This document shows, one piece after another, positions 26,093 through 35,876 of a stretch of DNA of 64,000 nucleotides. The stretch is taken from contig JAHDIK010000002.1 in assembly GCA_020630795.1 (NCBI GenBank), forward strand, positions 296,677-360,676, read 5' to 3'. The first letter of the stretch is position 1. Each line of letters opens with the position of its first letter. The notes under the pieces were generated by a model, which searched no databases, was not told where the DNA came from, and was given only the letters and a program-made list of their open reading frames with translations. This stretch comes from Colwellia sp. (GTDB lineage Bacteria > Pseudomonadota > Gammaproteobacteria > Enterobacterales > Alteromonadaceae). The position numbers and the translations under genes are program-made.

Positions 26093-28000
26093 TTATTGCT
26101 TCGGAATAGGGCGCTCTATAAAGTGATGTGTAAACTCTTTAATAGGGCGTTTAGTTGCGTCTTTCTTGGTTAAAGCTGATACCTGTTGCCTTGCTAACGA
26201 TTTAGGGGCTGAACTTGGGCTTATATCTAAATTATCAATCCAAGATGTATTAGGTGTCATTGCAATAGGGCTAGGAAGGTTTGCAAGAATCTCATTAAAT
26301 TCTGTAAATTCAGGCAATACTCTAGGAATGACAAATTCAACTCTTGGTTTAATAGAGCTTTCAGAAATTCGGCCTCGTTGTCCCCAATTTACAATGTAAT
26401 CTTCGAGACTAACATTGTTTCCTGTTGGTTGATTAGTAATAGCAACATCTCGATCAATACCATAACGCGCTTTCATCATAAAGCCATCAAACAACATCGC
26501 GTAGTCTTCTCTAGTGCTTGAGTAGTTGTAAAATTGAGGAGCGGTTTCGCTTGAAAAAAACTGGGTAATATCTTCTGGTAAATAAGATTTTTGAGTATCT
26601 GTTGCTTCTTTACCATCAAATCTTACTTCAGCTAACGCTTTCATTTCTACGCCGTTTAATGGGTAAGATACTTGGAGTAAATCTGATTGGATCGGCTCAG
26701 GAATAGTTGCGTAAATCTTTTGATTTCTATTTAAGCTAAACCAGCTAGATTTAGGGAAGAAGTCATTAGCATGAGCTAGCTCGTGATACATTAATGAAAC
26801 CAAACGATATAAACCATCTTCAGGTGTTCTTGAAATTCGCGTGTCTTCGGTAATGTAAGTACTTAAATAATCGTTGTCGCGTACATAGCGCCACGGCATT
26901 GAAAACTGAAGTTCTTTACCAAAATCAGCGCGGTAATCAGGTGCTTCGTTAAGTGTATCTCGCTCATCAGGGGTTAACCAAAAGTTGTCGGCGTCTAAAT
27001 AAATGGCACCCGTTGCTGCCCAATAGAATGATGGTCTTATGTCGTAAGAAATAACAATGGCAGTGGTAGCTCGTAGCATATTTTTAAAATCGCCATGTAC
27101 ATCGTAGTTTTCAATAAAGTCTTTGAACCTGTCGCCCATCCAGTGATGAGAAACAACTACACGGTCCATTATATCTTCTACTGATGGTGTTTGCGTGTCG
27201 TGAGCAATTAATGGAAGCTCATTCAGTCTACATATTCCATCGCCACTCGTTCTAAGCTTGTTGCTGTATACGCAATCAGCCAGCTTATCTTTATAAGGAG
27301 AGTTATTATTGTATGCAAATACGTCGGCTAAACGATTTCCAAATAAGTCGTTTTCAGCGATATCGTCTTTATTTTCTACAAGCACGGCAACAGTATCTTG
27401 GTAACTGTCTCCATTTGATGTAGCAGTTACTTCAAAAGTAATGATTGTATCTGTATTTACTTTAGGAGCATTAAAAAATATGGCTGTATTAGTGTCGCTA
27501 TCATCGCCAGAAAACTCAACGTTAGGCCCTGATGTTTGAGTCCATGTAATGTCTTCGTTCGATAGATTATCGTCGAGGTGAGTTCTTAGGGACACTTTGT
27601 TACTTTCTGCTACAACATGTCCAAGGCGAGCTGAAATTTTTGATGTAGAGTCGTCTACGATAATTTCATGATTTAGTGTTTGCGAATTACCACCTTGATT
27701 TGTGAAGGTTACACTAAACGAATAGGTTCCTGCGCTAGTTGGAGTAAACGCAATGCCTTTGGTGTTGGGAGTTAAAAATGTAACAGGACTTCCAGAGGTT
27801 TGTGACCATTGTGGGTTAGTTACATTTCCGGACGATGAAAACAGGAAAAGCTCTAAGGCTTTTCCTATTGATGCATTGCTATCAAATGCTTTAATCGAGT
27901 TAGGTGTTGAACCGTTGTTAGGAGAATTATTACTCCCACCACTGCTACCGCCACATGCTGATAAAAATGACGTAAGTAATAACCATGGTATGAGTTTCAT
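26093..28000 (-). CDS. Putative zinc-metalloprotease lipoprotein with PKD/Ig-like N-terminal domains
   Basis: 635 residues with a lipoprotein signal (PWLLLTSFLSAC, lipid-modified Cys16) followed by a Gly/Ser/Asn linker. About 45-115 is a PKD-like Ig fold (PQWSQTSGSPVTF ... GTYSFSVTFTNQGG), and about 120-210 is a second copy (ITWTQTSGPNVEFSG). The C-terminal half is unlike anything I can name, but contains MYHELAHANDFFP with a HExxH zinc motif (His406, Glu407, His410), plus an acidic STREDYAMLFDGFMMKARYGIDRD segment that could supply the third ligand. It is probably a surface or periplasmic metallopeptidase of an undescribed or poorly described family. Last gene of a minus-strand run with bepA, yfgD and the DUF2069 gene, 51 bases after the last of these. 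Confidence 0.75.
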   Translation of the reverse strand: MKLIPWLLLTSFLSACGGSSGGSNNSPNNGSTPNSIKAFDSNASIGKALELFLFSSSGNVTNPQWSQTSGSPVTFLTPNTKGIAFTPTSAGTYSFSVTFTNQGGNSQTLNHEIIVDDSTSKISARLGHVVAESNKVSLRTHLDDNLSNEDITWTQTSGPNVEFSGDDSDTNTAIFFNAPKVNTDTIITFEVTATSNGDSYQDTVAVLVENKDDIAENDLFGNRLADVFAYNNNSPYKDKLADCVYSNKLRTSGDGICRLNELPLIAHDTQTPSVEDIMDRVVVSHHWMGDRFKDFIENYDVHGDFKNMLRATTAIVISYDIRPSFYWAATGAIYLDADNFWLTPDERDTLNEAPDYRADFGKELQFSMPWRYVRDNDYLSTYITEDTRISRTPEDGLYRLVSLMYHELAHANDFFPKSSWFSLNRNQKIYATIPEPIQSDLLQVSYPLNGVEMKALAEVRFDGKEATDTQKSYLPEDITQFFSSETAPQFYNYSSTREDYAMLFDGFMMKARYGIDRDVAITNQPTGNNVSLEDYIVNWGQRGRISESSIKPRVEFVIPRVLPEFTEFNEILANLPSPIAMTPNTSWIDNLDISPSSAPKSLARQQVSALTKKDATKRPIKEFTHHFIERPIPKQ

Positions 28001-28051
28001 GTTAATAATCCTTAATAAACGTTGTGCATAAATAAAACAAATTAAGTCAAT

Positions 28052-28453
28052 TTAATCTGTGTTCTTTTTCTTTTCTCGAATACTTAGACCGAGTTCTTGT
28101 CCTTTATATTTCGCGTAATAAGTGCCACCAATAAACATCGTTGTAGCGAAGAAAAGCTCTATAATTGCCCACAGCATGTCAGATGATGATACCCATAAAG
28201 TCGTCAAACTATGTAAGAAGTAAATCATCACAATAAAGTTTGACCATGCGTAGGTATATGGATTGCCTTGGACTAGTCCTTTTAATGGAAACAATAAAGG
28301 CAATGTAAATAATACTAATGAAAGCGTAGGGCTTAATCCTTCAGAAGGATTTAACACTAACAACCAAAGGGGCATAAATAGCAATAAACCGAAGTAACCA
28401 AACAATGTTATTTTTTTTAGTGTATCGGTGCTAAAGGTAGTCTTTTTAATCAT
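28052..28453 (-). CDS. DUF2069 family inner-membrane protein
   Basis: 133 residues with four hydrophobic segments: about 16-34 (LFGYFGLLLFMPLWLLVL), 43-58, 68-88 (WSNFIVMIYFLHSLTTLW) and 92-113. The cytoplasmic C-terminus (YYAKYKGQELGLSIREKKKN) is basic. The order matches DUF2069, a small membrane family of unknown function commonly found beside yfgD/arsC genes in gammaproteobacteria, as here (16-base gap). Confidence 0.85.
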   Translation of the reverse strand: MIKKTTFSTDTLKKITLFGYFGLLLFMPLWLLVLNPSEGLSPTLSLVLFTLPLLFPLKGLVQGNPYTYAWSNFIVMIYFLHSLTTLWVSSSDMLWAIIELFFATTMFIGGTYYAKYKGQELGLSIREKKKNTD

Positions 28454-28469
28454 GTAATTAAAATACCAA

Positions 28470-28808
28470 TTAAAACAACGTTAAAACGTTTTCAGGAGGC
28501 CTACCAATAACGGCTTTGTTTTCATCTGTAACAATTGGGCGCTCAATTAGTTTTGGTGTATTTACCATGGCTTCTATTAGCGCGTCATCGTTCGCACCTT
28601 TTAGGTTTTGCTCTTTAAACTCAGCTTCTTTTGTTCTCATCATGTCGATAGGAGAAACATTTAGTAGATTAGCTAATTCTACAATCTGACTTTTATTTAA
28701 CGGCGTTTTTAAGTATTCAACTATGTTAACGTCTTGATTGTTGTCTTGAATAAGTTGAAGTGTTTGTCTGCTTTTTGAGCATCTTGGGTTGTGATAAATA
28801 GTTAACAT
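28470..28808 (-). CDS. yfgD: ArsC/Spx-family reductase YfgD
   Basis: 112 residues of thioredoxin-like fold in the glutaredoxin-linked arsenate reductase family. The single active-site cysteine is in YHNPRCSKSRQTLQ (Cys10); the arsenate-binding region is TPKLIERPIVTDENKAVIGRPPENVLTLF. The absence of arsR or an arsenite pump and the linkage to bepA, as in E. coli yfgC-yfgD, indicate YfgD. Its real substrate is unclear, so arsenate resistance should not be assumed. Confidence 0.88.
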   Translation of the reverse strand: MLTIYHNPRCSKSRQTLQLIQDNNQDVNIVEYLKTPLNKSQIVELANLLNVSPIDMMRTKEAEFKEQNLKGANDDALIEAMVNTPKLIERPIVTDENKAVIGRPPENVLTLF

Positions 28809-28836
28809 GTATAACTCTTATTGTGTAAATGAATAA

Positions 28837-30288
28837 TTATAATCGTTGAAGTTTGGCTTCTTGCGATCTGAACTGCAGTATTCTCGCTTTTAACCTTTTC
28901 TTAAACAAGGGGCGTTCTTTAGAAAATTTAATTGCCGTTTGTAATTCATCTATTGCTTTTGGGTATGCACCAAGTAGTGCGTATATTTCACCTTTGGCAG
29001 AATGCATCATTGCGGGTCTATTTTGTTTACGATAAATCGTACTAAGCAGATCATAAGCAATAAAAGTATTTGAGCTAACAGCAATAAAATCTTGAAGTAT
29101 TGTACTTGCACGCTCTAAGTTATTTGACTCTTGCAATATGTTTGCAAAATTTAGTGTGACAATTTGATTATTTGGCATTAGCTTATTTAATCGTTCAAGT
29201 AATTTGATGCCTTTTTCAAATTCTTTAGTTTCTATATATACATCGGTAATCGCATCGGCATAAAAAAGATTGTTTTTATCTTCTCCAAGCAAACCTTCCA
29301 AGACTTTCTTGGCTTTGATGAAGTTTTTATTTTCAAAATACGATAAAGCTAGTCCGTATTTTGCAGCAGCTTCAACGTTATAACGTTTTTTCTCAAGCTC
29401 ACGTTCGTAAGACGCGATGTTCGATTTTGGGTTGTGTTCATATCTCGCTGTAATTCGTGCTTTTGCTAATTCGAACGTTAAGCTTGGGGCTAGCTGTCTA
29501 GCAGGGTAGTTTTGTGCTCTTAGACGAGCATCTGAAATTCTCGACTCTGGTAGTGGATGAGTGAGTAACATTGCTGGAGGTTTACTAATGTAACGGTACT
29601 TTTCCGCCATTTTACCAAAAAAGTTTGGTGCGCCATGTGGGTCAAATCCACTACTGGCGAGTAGGGCTATACCAACGCGATCAGCTTCTTTTTCATTGCC
29701 ACGAGTATAATTAATTCCCATTTGTTGCCCAGCAGCCATGGTAGTTTGCAAGGCTGCCATTCCTAACCCTGGATTAACCAGTGCGAGAAGGATACCTGTA
29801 AACATGCCTGCCATGGTAATCGGTTGGCTTCTACTTTGGGCTTCAAGCCTTCGTGCTAAATGGCGTTGTGTTACGTGAGATATTTCATGGGCAATAACAG
29901 ACGCTAATTCACTTTCATTAGACGCCGTAGTAATTAGGCCACTATGAATACCAATGTGCCCGCCAAAAAATGCAAAAGCATTTAGTTCTTTGCTGTTTAC
30001 AATAAAAAAATCAAACCCGTAATTTACATCATTAGCATGTTTAACAAGTTTATTGCCAAGTGTATTGATATATTCAGACAATACAGGGTCATTTAAAATA
30101 GGTTGAGATGCACGTAAATGTTTTCTCATCGCGTTACCTATTAGCTGTTCTTTCTCGATAGAAAGTACGCTAAAACCAGCAGCACCAATTTCAGGCAATT
30201 TATTCTTGTTGTTTTGTGATACTGCAGGATTACATAACATTGAAGCTGTTAATCCTAGTGCGAGCAGTATTTTTTTGGTTTTAAACAT
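28837..30288 (-). CDS. bepA: Periplasmic metalloprotease/chaperone BepA (YfgC)
   Basis: 483 residues, the usual BepA size. A signal peptide (KILLALGLTASMLCNPAVS) precedes an M48 zinc-protease domain with HEISH at 134-138, and LNAFAFFGGHIGIHSGL before it. The C-terminal half (about 300-483) is a set of TPR repeats (AAAKYGLALSYFENKNFIKAKKVLE). BepA assists LptD assembly and degrades stalled outer-membrane proteins. The perM-like gene a short distance upstream on the other strand, and yfgD 28 bases downstream, reproduce the E. coli neighbourhood. Confidence 0.94.
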   Translation of the reverse strand: MFKTKKILLALGLTASMLCNPAVSQNNKNKLPEIGAAGFSVLSIEKEQLIGNAMRKHLRASQPILNDPVLSEYINTLGNKLVKHANDVNYGFDFFIVNSKELNAFAFFGGHIGIHSGLITTASNESELASVIAHEISHVTQRHLARRLEAQSRSQPITMAGMFTGILLALVNPGLGMAALQTTMAAGQQMGINYTRGNEKEADRVGIALLASSGFDPHGAPNFFGKMAEKYRYISKPPAMLLTHPLPESRISDARLRAQNYPARQLAPSLTFELAKARITARYEHNPKSNIASYERELEKKRYNVEAAAKYGLALSYFENKNFIKAKKVLEGLLGEDKNNLFYADAITDVYIETKEFEKGIKLLERLNKLMPNNQIVTLNFANILQESNNLERASTILQDFIAVSSNTFIAYDLLSTIYRKQNRPAMMHSAKGEIYALLGAYPKAIDELQTAIKFSKERPLFKKRLKARILQFRSQEAKLQRL

Positions 30289-30622
30289 AGATAAGTTTTT
30301 AATCGTCTCTTATTTTATCGCCGGAAATAAATAACTTAGGTGTTCAACGTAGTCATTGCAGTAGTCATGTTATACCTTATCAATTTTGTAATATCAAAAG
30401 TAACGACTATGGCGAGGATGATAATCAAATAATTGATTGAAATTTCGTCATTATTACTTAAGTCGTATTGTATTTTTAATTAATTTAGTTCAAAACATTA
30501 TTATTGTGTAAGCAAAAAATCATATGTGGTAACGTTCTGCATAAATTTAGTATCATCACTATTTTATTGATAACGAATGTTGTCGTATTTTAGTTCTACA
30601 TTATTTAGGATGTTACTCACTT
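30289..30622. other. 334-bp divergent intergenic region between bepA and the TusA-like gene
   Basis: No ORF or RNA gene is supported. The stretch is A+T-rich and must hold the promoters for both directions. I see no strong sigma-70 hexamer pair, long palindrome or riboswitch-like structure in it. Confidence 0.4.
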
Positions 30623-30844
30623 ATGCAGCATGAATATGACGCTACAAAAGATAAGTGTCCGCTACCGTTAGTAAAAATGCGAGTTATGTTAAAGAAAATG
30701 GACACTAACGATAGTTGTTTGATAAAAATAGCCGACAAAGGTTCAATAAAAGATATACCTAAATTCTTGGCTCGTTCAAATTATTCATTTACACATAAAA
30801 CATTTGACAATGGTGTTGTCGAACTACTCATTCAAAACAGGTAA
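30623..30844 (+). CDS. TusA-family sulfurtransferase-like protein
   Basis: 73 residues with the TusA/SirA fold pattern: EYDATKDKCPLPLVKMRVMLKKM contains the CPxP motif with Cys12, followed by DSCLIKIADKGSIKDIPKFLARSNYSF. Cys12 would carry a persulfide in sulfur relay. This is not canonical TusA of tRNA thiolation but one of the paralogues found upstream of perM-like genes in Vibrio and Alteromonadales. It ends 8 bases before the exporter gene, so both are probably one transcript. The Shine-Dalgarno (AGGA) is about 12 bases from the ATG, rather far. Confidence 0.85.
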   Translation: MQHEYDATKDKCPLPLVKMRVMLKKMDTNDSCLIKIADKGSIKDIPKFLARSNYSFTHKTFDNGVVELLIQNR

Positions 30845-30852
30845 GTTTATTT

Positions 30853-31926
30853 ATGGTTTCACTTTTCACTGATTGGTATAAGCGCAACTTCTCAGATCCA
30901 AGCGCGGTTACTTTATTAGTTATTTTACTTAGTATTTTTCTGTTTGTTTATTTTTTTAGTGATTTGTTAATGCCCGTATTTGTGGCGATAGCAATTGCAT
31001 TCCTTTTAGATTTACCTGTTAGTAAGTTGAAGAAAATAGGTGGCTCGAGAACAGGCTCTGTAACCATAGTTGTTACCGCGTTTGTTACAGTGTCGTTGAT
31101 GACTATTCTTGGTTTAGTCCCCGTAATTTGGCAACAGGGGAGTCACTTTATTCAAGAAGTTCCTCATATGGTGTCTGAGGGGCAAATCTATTTGATGACA
31201 TTGCCTGATAAATATCCTGAATTCGTAACGGTTGAACAAATCGATACTGTTATCAAAATGGTGAATGAAAAGTTTATCGAATGGGGAGAAATCGTACTGA
31301 AAGCTTCGTTAAACTCTATTTCTGACATTGTCGCTTTAATGGTGTATTTAATTCTTGTACCTCTAATGGTGTTTTTCTTTTTGAAAGATAAGAAAGAACT
31401 ATTTAACAGCTTAAGCATATTTTTACCACGAGATCGTAGAATGGCGTTACAGGTTGGGAATGAGATGAATATTCAGATCATGAATTACATTCGCGGTAAG
31501 GTAATAGAAATATTAATTATTGGTATTGCATCAACCGTTGCTTTTATCGCGTTAGGGCTAAATTATGCAGTATTACTTGGTGTATTGGTCGGCCTTTCAG
31601 TGTTAGTGCCGTATGTTGGGGCTACAATTGTCACATTACCTGTTTTACTGGTAGCCTTATTCCAGTTTGGCACGACCGCTGAGTTTGGTTATGTCATGCT
31701 GGCTTATGCAATTATTCAAGCATTAGATGGTAATTTACTTGTACCACTATTATTTTCGGAAGCTGTGAATCTTCACCCAGTAACGATCATTATTGCTGTT
31801 ATTTTATTTGGTGGATTGTGGGGCTTTTGGGGAGTGTTTTTTGCGATACCGTTAGCAACCTTAGTAAAAGCCGTGCTAAATGCGTGGTCATCAACTCATC
31901 AAGAATTATCGACAGTATCTGAATAG
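30853..31926 (+). CDS. perM: PerM/AI-2E family transporter
   Basis: 357 residues with about seven to eight membrane helices, including a paired helix at 20-52, a long LVGLSVLVPYVGATIVTLPVLLVALF segment and a C-terminal VTIIIAVILFGGLWGFWGVFFAIPLATLVKAVL, all typical of the AI-2E exporter-like family (PF01594). Transport substrate is not predictable; YfgO/PerM of E. coli is the likely orthologue because the gene lies beside bepA. The ATG is 8 bases after the TusA-like gene. Confidence 0.85.
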   Translation: MVSLFTDWYKRNFSDPSAVTLLVILLSIFLFVYFFSDLLMPVFVAIAIAFLLDLPVSKLKKIGGSRTGSVTIVVTAFVTVSLMTILGLVPVIWQQGSHFIQEVPHMVSEGQIYLMTLPDKYPEFVTVEQIDTVIKMVNEKFIEWGEIVLKASLNSISDIVALMVYLILVPLMVFFFLKDKKELFNSLSIFLPRDRRMALQVGNEMNIQIMNYIRGKVIEILIIGIASTVAFIALGLNYAVLLGVLVGLSVLVPYVGATIVTLPVLLVALFQFGTTAEFGYVMLAYAIIQALDGNLLVPLLFSEAVNLHPVTIIIAVILFGGLWGFWGVFFAIPLATLVKAVLNAWSSTHQELSTVSE

Positions 31927-31945
31927 ATGTAACTGCCAAGTAAAT

Positions 31946-31980
31946 TCAACACAGCTCATACGTAAACTGAGCTGTGTTGA
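31946..31980. terminator. 13-bp perfect hairpin between perM and ldh
   Basis: TCAACACAGCTCA and TGAGCTGTGTTGA surround a 9-base loop. It lies between two convergent genes but lacks a full T-run on both sides, so terminator function is likely by position rather than proven by sequence. Confidence 0.55.
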
Positions 31981-31988
31981 TCATAAAG

Positions 31989-33023
31989 TTACTTACCTAT
32001 TATTTTTCTCGCCATTTCGTCAGCTATTTCGCCCGTAGGTCGTTGTTCGCGGGAAGAGTTTTCAAATACACTGGTGAGTGTATTGTAGATATTGTTAACT
32101 AAGCTTGTGGCTTTTTCTGCATCGTAAGGTTCTGGATAAATTTCGAGTGCAACGTTAATTATTCCACCAGCGTTAATGACATAATCTGGAGCGTATAAAA
32201 TACCTTTGTCGTGCAATATTTTATCGTGTCGTGATTCTGCTAATTGATTGTTTGCACAACCGGCAACAATCACTGCTTTTAGTTGTTTTATGGTGTCGTC
32301 GTTTATCGATGCACCTAATGCGCATGGGCTAAATACATCAGCGTCTTGGTGATATATATCATCTAGCGATACAACTTTAGCGTTCAACTCTGTTGCTGCT
32401 TTGTCTAAAATACTTTCGTTAATATCCGTAACAACAAGTTTTGCACCAGCTTCGTAAAGTCTTTCACATAGGGCGTAACCTACCGAACCTAATCCTTGAA
32501 CCGCGACTGTGATGCCTTCTAACGAGTCCAAACTCATTTTGTGCTTAACGGCTGCTTTAATACCCAAAAAAGTACCGAGAGCGGTAAAAGGGCCAGGATT
32601 GCCACTTTTTCCTTCAAGACCCGATACAAATTCAGTTTCTTGATTTACTATCGCCATATCAGCGGTTGTTATGTTTACGTCTTCTGCTGTGAAGTATCTA
32701 CCATTAAGATTGTTAACGGCTTTACCAAAAGCCTTAAAAAGCGCTTCTGATTTTAATTTTTTAGGGTTTCCAACAATAACGGCTTTACCCCCACCTAACT
32801 TTAAACCAGCCATTGCATTTTTATATGTCATACCTTTAGACAATCGTAATGCGTCAACAAGGGCTAATTCATCTTGTTCGTAATCCCAAAATCTACAACC
32901 ACCAGCCGCAGGGCCAAGGTTGGTATTGTGTACTGCAATAATTGCTTGCAGGCCTGATTCTTCATCACTACAAAAAACTACTTGTTCATGATCGTCAAAA
33001 TCTACTAAATCAAAAAAGGCCAC
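31989..33023 (-). CDS. ldh: Leucine dehydrogenase (Glu/Leu/Phe/Val dehydrogenase family)
   Basis: 344 residues. It oxidatively deaminates leucine and other branched-chain amino acids with NAD+. The catalytic-domain lysines are K68 (SKGMTYKNAMAG) and K80 (LKLGGGKAV), matching the Bacillus enzyme numbering. The NAD-binding fold shows VAVQGLGSVGYALCERL followed by DINE, and PCALGASIND lies near the end. The start is GTG after AGGAG. Two LiuR-like palindromes upstream suggest control with leucine/isoleucine degradation. Confidence 0.93.
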   Translation of the reverse strand: MAFFDLVDFDDHEQVVFCSDEESGLQAIIAVHNTNLGPAAGGCRFWDYEQDELALVDALRLSKGMTYKNAMAGLKLGGGKAVIVGNPKKLKSEALFKAFGKAVNNLNGRYFTAEDVNITTADMAIVNQETEFVSGLEGKSGNPGPFTALGTFLGIKAAVKHKMSLDSLEGITVAVQGLGSVGYALCERLYEAGAKLVVTDINESILDKAATELNAKVVSLDDIYHQDADVFSPCALGASINDDTIKQLKAVIVAGCANNQLAESRHDKILHDKGILYAPDYVINAGGIINVALEIYPEPYDAEKATSLVNNIYNTLTSVFENSSREQRPTGEIADEMARKIIGK

Positions 33024-33137
33024 TCAACTATCTCCTGAGTTATGAAAGATTTCATACACCATAACAACTGGTGAATGAGTTGAACGGAAGATATCATTAA
33101 GTATAGATAGGTTCTACGTTAGATGAAAATAGGCGAA

Positions 33138-33151
33138 TTGATTAACGTCAA
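33138..33151. promoter_or_regulatory. Second, imperfect LiuR-like site upstream of ldh
   Basis: TTGATTAACGTCAA keeps the TTAACGT core of the perfect palindrome at 33166-33179, with centres 28 bases apart, so both could sit on nearly the same face of the helix. About 115 bases before the ldh start. Confidence 0.45.
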
Positions 33152-33165
33152 TTATTAGTTACATT

Positions 33166-33179
33166 TTACGTTAACGTAA
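33166..33179. promoter_or_regulatory. LiuR-like operator upstream of ldh
   Basis: TTACGTTAACGTAA is a perfect 14-bp palindrome and resembles, as I recall it, the motif of LiuR, the MerR-family regulator of branched-chain amino acid catabolism in Alteromonadales. It lies about 143 bases upstream of the ldh start, between ldh and the acetyltransferase gene. Confidence 0.6.
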
Positions 33180-33195
33180 GGTTGGAGGTGCTGAA

Positions 33196-33657
33196 TTAAT
33201 GGCTTAAATAGTATTTTCCGGTACTAACGTGATTGATTGCACATGACATTTTTTGCTTAGCTCTACCTGCAACCATGTATACCGAGCCTAAAGGTTTAAA
33301 GTGTCGTTCTTTGAAGTAATTAACTGACTCTAATGGAATAGAAATGTAGATTTCGTTTAGATCGAGGTCTTTTGCAACATTGATCAAACCTTTAATCACA
33401 AGTTTGTCTATTTGCTTTTCTCTAAAATCACTTAAAACGGCTATTCTGCTGATTTCTCCGTTTGGCAAAATTCGTCCTGTCGCTATAGGTTCTTGCGTAT
33501 TGTCGTCGCACACTAACATATGAATCGCTGATTTGTCATTGCGATCAAATTCAATTGTTTTTGGAATTCTCCACTCACAAATAAAAACTTTTTCCCTGAC
33601 TGTTTTTAACAAGGGAGCAGCATGTGCCCAATTAACTCTGCTTACGCTTACCGACAT
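33196..33657 (-). CDS. GNAT-family N-acetyltransferase
   Basis: About 153 residues from the ATG at 33657 (MSVSVSRVNWAHAAPLL). Upstream in-frame starts exist at 33669 and 33717, but the 33717 version would place a palindromic, non-coding-looking stretch inside the gene. The domain pattern KVFICEWRIPKTIEFD, AIHMLVCDDNTQEPIATGRI, ISRIAVLSDFREKQIDKLVIKGL and YISIPLESVNYFKERHFKPLG is that of the YjcF/ElaA-like GNAT group (acetyl-CoA loop FREKQIDKLV, less canonical than RGxGxG). The substrate is unknown. It ends 17 bases before the palindrome that seems to serve ldh. Confidence 0.72.
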   Translation of the reverse strand: MSVSVSRVNWAHAAPLLKTVREKVFICEWRIPKTIEFDRNDKSAIHMLVCDDNTQEPIATGRILPNGEISRIAVLSDFREKQIDKLVIKGLINVAKDLDLNEIYISIPLESVNYFKERHFKPLGSVYMVAGRAKQKMSCAINHVSTGKYYLSH

Positions 33658-33677
33658 ATTACCTAACATTTTTAGTG

Positions 33678-33693
33678 ACTCTATATATAGAGT
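33678..33693. promoter_or_regulatory. 16-bp perfect palindrome upstream of the GNAT gene
   Basis: ACTCTATATATAGAGT lies 20 bases before the chosen GNAT start codon, where it could bind a dimeric regulator or simply overlap the -10 region. The A/T-rich core lowers its significance. Confidence 0.35.
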
Positions 33694-33780
33694 AGTTAAC
33701 AGTTGTATAAAAATCAACCGATCAAAAATTTAGATGAACTTTGTTGGTGTTTTATTGTCGTGCGGAAATGAGAAATAAAA

Positions 33781-33803
33781 AAGGCGAGTAATTAACTCGC
33801 CTT
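33781..33803 (-). terminator. Rho-independent terminator of purB
   Basis: Stem AAGGCGAGT / ACTCGCCTT with an AATTA loop; on the minus strand it is followed by TTTT from the A-run at 33777-33782. It lies 21 bases after the purB stop. Confidence 0.9.
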
Positions 33804-33824
33804 AGAATAACGTAAGTTAAACGA

Positions 33825-35228
<1,404 letters not shown>

Positions 35229-35243
35229 TTACGTATTAAATAA

Positions 35244-35861
35244 CTAAGGTAATTGTTTCAATAATGTTTGTGCGCATTCAACAAGTTTTGAACGTGCAAA
35301 TAATATGTTTCTACGCTTACCGCCGACTTGTCTCCAAAGTACAGCAGATCGAATGCCAGCTAATAACAACGCTCTAATTTTATGTTGATTAGACGGTTGC
35401 TTAAGAATTTCGGGCTCACCTGCCACCTGAATAGGCGTACCTAATGGGCTAATAATGTCACTATAGATACTTGCAATACTGGCGGTTAACGTATCGCTAT
35501 TGATATCGTAGTGCGCAAGTTGACGTTCGCATTGTTCAATACGCTCGCCCAATAAAGCCATTTTTTTACTCTTTTTACTTAAACGTCGCTCTAAACCTAA
35601 CAAACTTACAACATAACGTGTTAGTTCAGGATCTTTAACTTTAGACTCATTACCTAAATGCTGTATAAGCGTTTCTAGTCCAATTTTTAGGTTTGATAAT
35701 TCGTTACCGTATACCTCTAACGTACTGTTTGGAGAGGTGTTCATAATGCTTTGAAGTAATACAGTAAACTCTTGTTCGTTTATTTGTCCGGTTCTTGATA
35801 ACTTTTGAACCCAGTAAGCCACTTGGCATACAGCAGCTAACGTAATAGTTTGTTCTTTCAT
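35244..35861 (-). CDS. hflD: High frequency lysogenization protein HflD homologue
   Basis: 205 residues, all helical, no signal peptide. The pattern TITLAAVCQVAYWVQKLSRTGQ, LETLIQHLG, DPELTRYVVSLLGLERRLSKK and IRALLLAGIRSAVLWRQVGGKRRNILFAR is that of HflD, a peripheral membrane protein that in E. coli modulates lambda CII. Its general cellular role is not clear. It follows mnmA by 15 bases and precedes purB, the standard order. Confidence 0.94.
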   Translation of the reverse strand: MKEQTITLAAVCQVAYWVQKLSRTGQINEQEFTVLLQSIMNTSPNSTLEVYGNELSNLKIGLETLIQHLGNESKVKDPELTRYVVSLLGLERRLSKKSKKMALLGERIEQCERQLAHYDINSDTLTASIASIYSDIISPLGTPIQVAGEPEILKQPSNQHKIRALLLAGIRSAVLWRQVGGKRRNILFARSKLVECAQTLLKQLP

Positions 35862-35876
35862 GTTCGTTCTTTTTAA

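Noticed and set aside
28470..28808. Arsenate-resistance gene
   Set aside because: The ArsC-like protein is the YfgD type linked to bepA; no arsR, arsB or acr3 gene is nearby.
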